Positions 1-5,482 of a stretch of DNA of 10,283 bases are shown here, in pieces. The notes beneath the pieces are model-generated. The model was given only the letters and a program-made list of their open reading frames with translations. It made no database searches and was not told the DNA's origin. Origin of the DNA: a bacterium (GTDB lineage Bacteria; Krumholzibacteriota; Krumholzibacteriia; LZORAL124-64-63); contig JAUVBS010000039.1 in the NCBI GenBank assembly GCA_030591105.1, positions 1 to 10,283 on the forward strand, written 5' to 3'. A program made the position numbers and the translations under genes. Numbering within the stretch: position 1 is the stretch's first letter; each line of letters opens with the position of its first letter.

Positions 1-1541
1 ATGCGGTGCACATCGGTGGCGGGAGCGCCGTCGGCGCCAAGGCCGTTGCCGACGATACCCGGTGCATCGTTACGCGAAACCGACCCGTCGCGTTCGACAT
101 GCCCGGCCAGTATCCAGGTCTGCTCAGCCGTGCCGTCGGCCGGGGTGTAAAAACCGAGCCGCGGTAAACCGAGCAGATCGCACAGTCGACCACCCACCCG
201 TTGCAGCAAGGTGTCCCGGTTGATCAGACGCGGGATCTCCTTGCTGAACTCCTCGAGCACCTCGGCCATCTGCGTCCGCGGACGATAAAAACGTCGGTCG
301 AGCGTGGCTTTCAGCCGCGAGCGGGCTGGCCACAGCAGCGCAGCGATGGCGAGCGTGGCGCCGACGGACACCAGTGGATTGGTCGACCCGGTCAGCTGTA
401 GCGCCTGGCCACCGATCCACACGATCACCCCGAGGTAGATCACCACCAAGGCGCCCGACAGGAGGCTGTACATGAGGCTGCGCTTCAGGAGTACGTCGAT
501 CTGCATGACCTGGTAACGGGCTACGCAGTAGCCGAACGATACCGGAATCGCCAGCAGCGGGACGATGCCCAGCTGCGCCAACTCGCTTTGTGCGGTCAGC
601 TCTTCCAGTCCGATCTTGAAGATCAAGAACGGCAACACCGCAGCGAGGGTGCCGAAGGTCAAGATGCGCACGCGGTCGCGCAGTAGCGGATCACGGTAAC
701 TGAGATAGCCGTGCAAGAGTGCGGCGAGGCCGAGCACATAGTAGAGCCCGAGGACCAGCCAACTCGTCGTCGATATACTTGCGCCCTGGCTGCCAAAGAA
801 CTGGTCCAGGGTGAACCGGAAGTAAAACATCATCGGCAGGACGTAGAGCATTGGCGCGAGGAACGGGTGTCGCGTCAGGACGTGTTTCTGTTCGGGGAAG
901 ACCAAGAAGAAGTGCAGGAATATCGCCGGCAGCATGAAGCGAGCCAGCGCGCCGACGTTCTGCGAGATGATATCGCCCCAGAAATAGCTCGCCTGCTCGA
1001 GGTTGGTCATGAAGTACATGCCGAACAGCAGACACAACAGGAAGAAGAGCCTCGCTGGCCGTTCGTTGTTGCTACGCCAGTAGACCAGAAAACCGATCAC
1101 CAGATAGACCAGCGTCAAGATCACGTTGATCCAGTAAGTGCGGTCGACCACCCGGGTCGGGGCCAAAGGTACGGCCACCTCGAACTGGTCACCGTCGCGC
1201 TGGATCAGGTAGTTGACGGTCGTGCCGGGTCGCTGCTTTTTGAGCTGTTCGGCGGCGGCCTGAGGAGAGGAGACCATGCGATGCGCGATGCCGACGATTT
1301 TATCGCCCGGACGTAGAGGCGTGGTCAAGCCGTCCTTGCGCTCCGGCGTATCGAGGATCTCGAGTTCGGGCCGACCCAGGAGCCAGACGGTACCGTCGTG
1401 GGGGCGGATCTTGGTCGCATCGATGCCGGCGAATACGATGAACGCCAGCGATAGCGCTCCAAGTACCAGGAGTGATGTCCGTGAACCGAACAAGCCGAAT
1501 AGACCCGTCAGGGGACTTTTATAGCGGCGTGCTGTGGGCAT
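1..1541 (-). CDS. PDZ / multi-TM / GAF membrane sensor protein, 3' end cut by window edge
   Basis: This is a membrane signalling protein of which 513 codons are visible; the rest lies beyond position 1. A hydrophobic helix (about residues 22-40) is followed by a PDZ-like domain (about 50-128; 'LRPGDKIVGI' near 76-85 is the typical PDZ core). About eight or nine further hydrophobic segments lie between 138 and 404, including 'LHFFLVFPE' (209-217) and, after the last helix, 'LDRRFYR' (414-420). The coil 'MAEVLEEFSKEIPRLINRDTLLQRV' region leads into the start of a GAF-like domain. From family knowledge, this layout sits in front of a histidine kinase or a SpoIIE/PP2C phosphatase; the effector is not visible, so the output is unknown. 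Start ATG at 1541 has GGAG seven bases upstream on the minus strand. The gene is divergent from the phosphatase gene at 1981. Confidence 0.85.
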   Translation of the reverse strand, partial: MPTARRYKSPLTGLFGLFGSRTSLLVLGALSLAFIVFAGIDATKIRPHDGTVWLLGRPELEILDTPERKDGLTTPLRPGDKIVGIAHRMVSSPQAAAEQLKKQRPGTTVNYLIQRDGDQFEVAVPLAPTRVVDRTYWINVILTLVYLVIGFLVYWRSNNERPARLFFLLCLLFGMYFMTNLEQASYFWGDIISQNVGALARFMLPAIFLHFFLVFPEQKHVLTRHPFLAPMLYVLPMMFYFRFTLDQFFGSQGASISTTSWLVLGLYYVLGLAALLHGYLSYRDPLLRDRVRILTFGTLAAVLPFLIFKIGLEELTAQSELAQLGIVPLLAIPVSFGYCVARYQVMQIDVLLKRSLMYSLLSGALVVIYLGVIVWIGGQALQLTGSTNPLVSVGATLAIAALLWPARSRLKATLDRRFYRPRTQMAEVLEEFSKEIPRLINRDTLLQRVGGRLCDLLGLPRLGFYTPADGTAEQTWILAGHVERDGSVSRNDAPGIVGNGLGADGAPATDVHR

Positions 1542-1800
1542 GTCGCTCCGTCTATGCCTGCGATACCGCAGGCGGCCGTGACGGTCCACCGGGTATCCGG
1601 TCTTGTCGTGGGATGAGGCTTGCACCCCCAAGAGGCATTCCGGTTCCCATTTTCTATCCCGCAGTATAACTTGGTTCATATCTTCTCGCCTACCGGAGTA
1701 GGTGCGCCGGTAATAGGACGCACGAGCCCCCGACAAGGTTGCACGGAACTGTGGTCCCTACTATATGACGCCGTGACAGGCCCGAAAGGTTGCGAGAAAT
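1542..1800. other. Divergent intergenic region with short dyads
   Basis: This 259-base stretch has no convincing long gene. At 1691-1712 there is a perfect inverted repeat, TACCGG-10-CCGGTA, which overlaps a second possible hairpin, CCTAC-CGGA-GTAGG (1690-1703); either could be an operator or an RNA structure. On the minus strand TATACT (1668-1663) resembles a -10 box for the sensor gene, but no good -35 is correctly spaced. On the plus strand TTGCAC (1739-1744) lies 17 bases before TATATG (1762-1767), a modest sigma-70-like match that could serve the small ORF and the phosphatase gene. These are pattern matches only. Confidence 0.4.
1739..1767 (+). promoter_or_regulatory. Possible sigma-70 promoter upstream of small ORF / phosphatase gene
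   Basis: TTGCAC and TATATG are separated by 17 bases. The -35 matches consensus at three of six positions and the -10 at four of six. It points toward the 38-codon ORF at 1801 and the phosphatase gene at 1981. This is a weak match, listed because it is the best one in the gap. Confidence 0.25.
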
Positions 1801-1917
1801 ATGGCGACCGACTTACCGCCGGCCGATCCGCGCGACCTGCCCGCCGCCATCGTGACCAACGTCCAACAAGGGCTCGCTCGGTTGGAGGGCCTGTTCGTGC
1901 GCGACCCTAACGCGTGA
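1801..1917 (+). CDS. Possible 38-residue small protein, function unknown
   Basis: An ATG at 1801 opens 38 codons, beginning MATDLPPADPRDLPAAIV and ending at TGA 1915-1917. The sequence GAAAGG lies about 11 bases upstream, an acceptable ribosome-binding site at slightly long spacing. The peptide has a proline- and aspartate-rich start followed by a possible amphipathic helix; it has no cysteines, no membrane segment and no motif I recognise. It ends 63 bases before the phosphatase start and could be a leader peptide, a real small protein or a chance ORF. The plausible RBS and the lack of any other gene in the gap are the only support. Confidence 0.25.
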   Translation: MATDLPPADPRDLPAAIVTNVQQGLARLEGLFVRDPNA

Positions 1918-1980
1918 ATTGATCGCTACGGCTTGACACGTAAAGAGACCGGATCTGGCCGAATCGCCGAAGGATGTACC

Positions 1981-2922
1981 ATGCCCGCTACCGAACCGCA
2001 GAGTCCGCAGGAGCTAGAGTCGATCATGGTTGGTTGGGCCGAGGAAGCGGCCGCCATCGCCCGCTCACACTTCCTGAAAACAGGTGAACTGCAATTCAAG
2101 TACGCCCGCGAAGCGGTGACCGAAGCCGATCGCGAGATCGAACGTCACCTCGCCGCGCAGATCGCCGCCCGCTTTCCCGACGACCGCGTCTTCGGCGAGG
2201 AGTTCGGGCCTGGCGGTCCGGACGGTTCTGGGGCGACGGATGGGTCAGCGGCGACTGACGGTTCTGGGGCGACAGACGATTCGGCGACGACGGCTGGCTC
2301 TGCCGCAATTGGCGGCGGCGTTAGCGAACAATTGACCGTACCGGCCGGCCGTGTCTGGCATATCGATCCCATCGACGGCACGCTTAATTTCGCCCTCGGT
2401 CTACCCAATTTTTGCACCAGCATCGCGTTGATGGACGGCGAGGAGATCCTCGCCGCGTGTGTCTACGCGCCCCTGCACCGGGAGGCCTTTACCGCCACCC
2501 GAGGTACCGGCTGCCGCCTTAACGGCGAGACGATCCACGTGAGTGACCGGGGTGAGTTTGCCGAGGCGATCGTCAGTGCGCAGTTACAGAAGGGTGGCCG
2601 TTACGTGCGCAACGCGCAGCTGCTGCAGGCGATCTTGCTGCGCTCGCTCAAAATGCGCCGGCTAGGCACCATCGCTCTGGAGATGGCCTACCTGGCCGCC
2701 GGCCGCTACGACGCGATGATCGCCGGCCGTGGCCGACCGGTCCAGTTGTACGACGTGGCAGCCGGCATCTTGCTGGTCCGCGAGGCCGGCGGCCGTATCA
2801 GCAACCACCTCGGTGACCCCTACCGGCCGTTCGTGACCGACCTGATCGCGAGCAACGGACTGGTCCACGACGAGTTGATCGGCATCATCGCAGAGTACGA
2901 CGGTGATACCGTGGCGGATTGA
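1981..2922 (+). CDS. Inositol monophosphatase family protein (SuhB/IMPase-like) with hexapeptide-repeat insert
   Basis: This 313-residue protein is a Mg2+-dependent sugar-phosphate phosphatase of the IMPase superfamily; possible substrates include inositol-1-phosphate, histidinol phosphate or a related compound. Visible motifs are 'VTEADREIERHL' near the N-terminus, the metal-binding 'FGEEFG' (E73, E74), 'WHIDPIDGTLNF' (126-137; D129 and D132 bind metal) and the C-terminal 'YDVAAG' (257-262; D258), where the usual tryptophan before Asp is Tyr. Between E74 and D129 there are 55 residues against roughly 20 in ordinary members; the excess is a Gly/Ser/Ala/Thr/Asp hexapeptide repeat (residues 81-110). 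ATG 1981 is chosen because AAGGA lies a few bases upstream; an in-frame TTG at 1933 has no ribosome-binding site. The protein appears cytosolic, with no signal peptide. Family is certain, substrate unknown. Confidence 0.93.
   Translation: MPATEPQSPQELESIMVGWAEEAAAIARSHFLKTGELQFKYAREAVTEADREIERHLAAQIAARFPDDRVFGEEFGPGGPDGSGATDGSAATDGSGATDDSATTAGSAAIGGGVSEQLTVPAGRVWHIDPIDGTLNFALGLPNFCTSIALMDGEEILAACVYAPLHREAFTATRGTGCRLNGETIHVSDRGEFAEAIVSAQLQKGGRYVRNAQLLQAILLRSLKMRRLGTIALEMAYLAAGRYDAMIAGRGRPVQLYDVAAGILLVREAGGRISNHLGDPYRPFVTDLIASNGLVHDELIGIIAEYDGDTVAD
2221..2310 (+). repeat. Five in-frame 18-bp repeats (hexapeptide minisatellite) inside the phosphatase gene
   Basis: The ninety bases encode DGSGAT, DGSAAT, DGSGAT, DDSATT and AGSAAI in succession. 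Copies one and three are nearly identical at DNA level: a 17-base match recurs 36 bases apart (2221-2237 and 2257-2273). Copies four and five have drifted. The repeat is in frame and is followed by GGG, so it behaves as a flexible linker expansion in the loop between the two metal-ligand motifs. Confidence 0.9.
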
Positions 2923-2999
2923 GCGGTGGGCTAGCCCGGATTGTTCACGGTTGGCCTACTGCGACGTGGTCCTGATGCGAAGGTTGCTGGCGCCAGTAT

Positions 3000-3025
3000 G
3001 AAAGAACCCCCCGGGGGGTCTTTTT
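3000..3025 (+). terminator. Rho-independent terminator, probably bidirectional, between convergent genes
   Basis: ACCCC-CCGG-GGGGT forms a compact GC hairpin (3006-3019) followed by CTTTTT on the plus strand. The left flank GAAAGA gives a weaker U-rich tail when read on the minus strand. It sits 78 bases past the phosphatase stop and just over 100 bases past the stop of the opposing CHAT-like gene, exactly where two converging transcripts would need to end. Confidence 0.8.
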
Positions 3026-3046
3026 GCGGTGGCCGAACTGGCGTAG

Positions 3047-3110
3047 ATTCGGCCGGGCGTCGACTCGGCCGGGCGTCGATTCGGCCGGGCGTGGACTCGG
3101 CCGGACGTCG
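3047..3110. repeat. Four tandem 16-bp repeats in the convergent spacer
   Basis: Four consecutive units are ATTCGGCCGGGCGTCG, ACTCGGCCGGGCGTCG, ATTCGGCCGGGCGTGG and ACTCGGCCGGACGTCG. Units differ at one to three positions; units one and three share ATT, units two and four share ACT, suggesting duplication of a 32-bp pair. Unit length is not a multiple of three and it lies outside any real gene, between the terminator and the CHAT-like gene's stop codon. Each unit contains the palindrome CGGCCG. No function is evident. Confidence 0.93.
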
Positions 3111-3122
3111 AGAAATTTCCGG

Positions 3123-4499
3123 CTAGAGATATTGCAGCGCCAGGGCACCGTAGCCCACCATGCCGTAGCTGAGCCAAGCGGGATGTTCGGCGCCGTACTT
3201 GTCACGCAGGGCGAGGGAGGCTGCGCGGAGAGCTGCACCGGTGCAGAGTCCATCGGCGAGGAAGTCGTAGAAACGGGCGGCATAGAGACGGGCCGGGCGG
3301 CTGTACAGTGGTGCCACGGGGCCGATGAAAGCCGAGGCGCCGGCGGCGAGAAAGCGGGCGCCGAGCGTCGGGAGACTCAGGTAACTGTTGGAGAAAATCA
3401 GCGGCGGGACGTTCCCGTCGCGGGCCATGCACTCCGGGCGTACCGGACCGTCGTCGAGTAACCAAGAACCATCATGAGGCGCTGCTCCCACGCACTCGCC
3501 GCTGTGCGCGCGGTCGGCCGCAGTCTCGCCGGCATTGGCACCGGAGCCGAGTTGACCAGAACCGACTGGATCTGTGGTCGCTGCATCGATCGGTGATGCA
3601 GCGCTGCCGGCAGCGGCCACCGGAGCCAGCGGTGGGTCGGCCTGCTCGTACGATTCGACTACCCGATCGAGAAGCGCGTCTACCGGGTCGATCCCGACGG
3701 CATCCAGTTCGAGGCCGGTCATGTCGGCGATCTGTTCTTCCGGTGACTGTGTGGCGTCGGCGAGCAGGTCGGTCAGCCACCGATCGGAACCCAGTCCGGC
3801 TTCCGGCGGCTGACTGGTGGGACCGGCGTAGTGCAGAGCCTGCACGAGCAAACTGTGTGTCACCAGGTCATGCGGCGTTAACGCGACGTCGGGCACGTGG
3901 AGCCGGGCGCGGCTCGTGCGGGCCGCAGCCAGCGCCGATCCGATACCTTCGGCCTCGCGGTAGATCAAGCGTCGGATTTTTTCCTGACAGTGACCGGGCA
4001 CGAAGAAGATTTCCGGCACCGCTGCGCTGCCGGCGCCGTCGCTGCTCGCTTGGAACAGCTGTTCGCTATAGCGCTGCATCCAGGGGCGCGGTGTGTCGGC
4101 CTCGGGGATCTGTGAGCTGACCTGGGACGAGCAAAGCGGGTGCCGCTCGAGCAGGAAACCGACACCGTTGTGCAACCACGACCACGGCAGCATTAGTCGC
4201 GGCGGGACTGTCACGATGTGATAACCCACCAGTGGGTCGATATCGGTCCGGCCGAGATTCGGTACCCGAGCCCCGGCGCGATTGTCTTGGGGTCGGAACG
4301 CCTGCGGATCGCCGGCGACGAGCGCCTGGAACAGTAACCGGCCCACAGCGGCCATGCGCTCGGTGACCAGCACACCGTCCAGTCCTTCATGCTGCTGCAA
4401 TTCGCTTATCCCGGACGTCAAAATGGTCGCTTCGTCCAGCAGAGCGTCCAGTTTCTGGCTAGTTCCGGCTACGGGTAGCTCGATATCGATCCAGCGCAT
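3123..4499 (-). CDS. CHAT-domain-like protein with substituted catalytic residues
   Basis: The 458-residue product resembles CHAT proteins, caspase-like peptidases usually fused to TPR repeats. Landmarks are 'LPWSWLHNGVGFLLERHPL' (104-122), a helix-rich section, 'ALHYAGPT' (221-228) and the C-terminal block 'PPLIFSNSYLSL' (365-376), 'FLAAGASAFIGPVAPLY' (383-399), then 'FYDFLADG' (410-417) and 'ALRAAS' (423-428). In canonical CHAT domains these are HFAGHG and LNACxS. Here the catalytic His position appears to be Pro227 and the Cys position Tyr373, so peptidase activity is unlikely. Between the two lies an unusually long insert (about 230-360), with an acidic helical part and a Gly/Ala/Ser/Thr low-complexity part (about 290-340). 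There are no TPRs, signal peptide or membrane helix. ATG 4499 is preferred over in-frame GTG 4529 because GGAGG lies five bases before it. Role unknown; a scaffold or sensor function is only a guess. Confidence 0.75.
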   Translation of the reverse strand: MRWIDIELPVAGTSQKLDALLDEATILTSGISELQQHEGLDGVLVTERMAAVGRLLFQALVAGDPQAFRPQDNRAGARVPNLGRTDIDPLVGYHIVTVPPRLMLPWSWLHNGVGFLLERHPLCSSQVSSQIPEADTPRPWMQRYSEQLFQASSDGAGSAAVPEIFFVPGHCQEKIRRLIYREAEGIGSALAAARTSRARLHVPDVALTPHDLVTHSLLVQALHYAGPTSQPPEAGLGSDRWLTDLLADATQSPEEQIADMTGLELDAVGIDPVDALLDRVVESYEQADPPLAPVAAAGSAASPIDAATTDPVGSGQLGSGANAGETAADRAHSGECVGAAPHDGSWLLDDGPVRPECMARDGNVPPLIFSNSYLSLPTLGARFLAAGASAFIGPVAPLYSRPARLYAARFYDFLADGLCTGAALRAASLALRDKYGAEHPAWLSYGMVGYGALALQYL

Positions 4500-4648
4500 G
4501 GAGGCCTCCAGCGCGCGGGGATTCACCACCGGTTCGTCCAGGCGGACCTTGGGCGGCTATTGGTGGACAATTCGGGGTTTAAAGGGCCCCGACGTCGCGG
4601 TTATCGGGTCAATAGAATGCAGGATGTATGCCGGGGATGTGTTGGCGG

Positions 4649-4735
4649 TGGTGCCCAGGGGGAGACTCGAACTCCCACGAGGAGAACCCCACTACGACCT
4701 GAACGTAGCGCGTCTACCAATTCCGCCACCTGGGC
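4649..4735 (-). tRNA. tRNA-Leu (anticodon CAG)
   Basis: Read on the minus strand this is a class II tRNA. The acceptor GCCCAGG (5' at 4735) pairs with CCTGGGC (4659-4653), followed by discriminator A and an encoded CCA (4651-4649). The D-arm 'TGGCGGAATTGGTAGACGCG' is typical of bacterial leucine tRNAs. The anticodon arm is CTACG-TTCAGGT-CGTAG, giving anticodon CAG, which reads CUG. A long variable arm (GGGG-TTCT-CCTC) and the T-arm GGGAG-TTCGAGT-CTCCC complete it. It lies upstream of the CHAT-like gene on the same strand and divergent from smpB. Confidence 0.97.
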
Positions 4736-4817
4736 ACCGTAACGTGCAGTCACTCCCGGACAGTGCACCTCTTCAGCGCACCTGGCCGTATGGCCGCCAA
4801 TCACGGGAGGGCGCCGA

Positions 4818-4846
4818 AATCTAACGACTATCGGTCCGGATGTCAA
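4818..4846 (-). promoter_or_regulatory. Sigma-70-type promoter for tRNA-Leu
   Basis: On the minus strand TTGACA (4846-4841) is a perfect -35 box, followed after exactly 17 bases by TAGATT (4823-4818), a four-of-six -10 box. The bases just downstream (TCGGCGCC) form a GC-rich discriminator, as in stable-RNA promoters under growth-rate or stringent control. Transcription would begin about 75 bases before the tRNA. A dyad, ACCGA-6-TCGGT (4846-4861), abuts the -35 box and might bind a regulator. Confidence 0.7.
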
Positions 4847-4877
4847 CCGACTGAGATCGGTCGAACCGGCGTGACGC

Positions 4878-4906
4878 TTGTCTACCTGGAAAGCAGGTGC
4901 TAGGTT
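4878..4906 (+). promoter_or_regulatory. Possible promoter of the smpB operon
   Basis: TTGTCT (4878-4883) lies 17 bases before TAGGTT (4901-4906), and the latter is preceded by TGC, giving an extended -10 form. Both boxes match consensus at only three of six positions, so this is the best candidate in the gap rather than a firm call. It would give a leader of roughly 65 bases before the smpB start. Confidence 0.3.
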
Positions 4907-4976
4907 CTCTTGCTGTCGATCGGCGAGGTGTCCGCGGCCAGACGAGGGCGCGGTATTCGGTGGGACGGGAGTGGTC

Positions 4977-5462
4977 ATGGCCCGCGGTAAACAGCCTAGC
5001 GGTATCAAGATCATCGCCAAGAACCGGCGAGCCCGGCACGAGTACCATATCCTCGACAGGTGGGAGGCTGGTCTGGTACTGGTAGGTACTGAGGTCAAGG
5101 CGCTGCGTGCGGGCCGGGTGAATCTGGGCGATGCTTACGGGGAGATCCGCAAGGGAGAGGTGTGGATCGCCAAGATGCACATCGGTCCTTATGATCAAGC
5201 CAACCGGCAGAATCACACGCCGTTCCGGCGGCGCAAGATGTTGCTGAACCGGCGTGAGATTCGTAAGATCCTGCCGCGTATCGAGGAGCAAGGCCTGACC
5301 CTGATACCGCTGATGATCTACTTCAAGAAGGGGCGGGTGAAACTCGAGATAGGTCTCGGACGGGGCAAGAAACTGCACGACAAACGCGACTCCAAGGCCA
5401 AGCAAGATGTCGAGCGGCGCATGGCCCAGGAATTGGGACGCCGCAAGCGCGAAGAACGCTGA
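4977..5462 (+). CDS. smpB: SsrA-binding protein SmpB
   Basis: The 161-residue basic protein binds tmRNA (SsrA) and is required for trans-translation, the rescue of ribosomes stalled on broken mRNA. Length matches the family norm of about 160. Conserved blocks are 'NRRARHEYHI' near the N-terminus, 'GTEVKALRAGRVNLGDAYG', the 'PFRRRKMLLNRREI' segment and 'YFKKGRVKLEIGLGRGKK'. The C-terminal tail 'LHDKRDSKAKQDVERR' is the basic helix that enters the empty mRNA channel. ATG 4977 is chosen because it gives the family N-terminus and has GGGAG five bases upstream; the reading frame remains open further upstream, but that stretch is not SmpB-like. It is the first gene of the operon, with the amidase starting 20 bases after its stop. 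No tmRNA gene was found in this window. Confidence 0.98.
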   Translation: MARGKQPSGIKIIAKNRRARHEYHILDRWEAGLVLVGTEVKALRAGRVNLGDAYGEIRKGEVWIAKMHIGPYDQANRQNHTPFRRRKMLLNRREIRKILPRIEEQGLTLIPLMIYFKKGRVKLEIGLGRGKKLHDKRDSKAKQDVERRMAQELGRRKREER

Positions 5463-5482
5463 GCCAGAGAGGTGACGCGAGC

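Noticed and set aside
711..1316. 201-codon plus-strand frame
   Set aside because: It is antisense to the membrane sensor gene, whose hydrophobic segments and motifs are clear; the translated frame is rich in charged residues and lacks any domain.
1933..1961. TTGACA at 1933-1938 as a promoter for the phosphatase gene
   Set aside because: No acceptable -10 box occurs 16-18 bases downstream, and the start codon would be very close.
1933..1980. Upstream TTG start for the phosphatase
   Set aside because: There is no ribosome-binding site before it, while ATG 1981 has one and gives a normal N-terminus.
3047..3110. Short repeats as a CRISPR array
   Set aside because: The 16-bp units are directly adjacent with no spacers, and no cas gene is present.
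4649..4735. tRNA-Leu as the attachment site of an integrated element
   Set aside because: No integrase gene and no duplicated tRNA 3' end was seen nearby; the flanking genes are ordinary.
3593..4824. Plus-strand frames of 175 and 180 codons
   Set aside because: They lie opposite the CHAT-like gene, and one also crosses the tRNA; composition is arginine- and serine-rich as expected for shadows.
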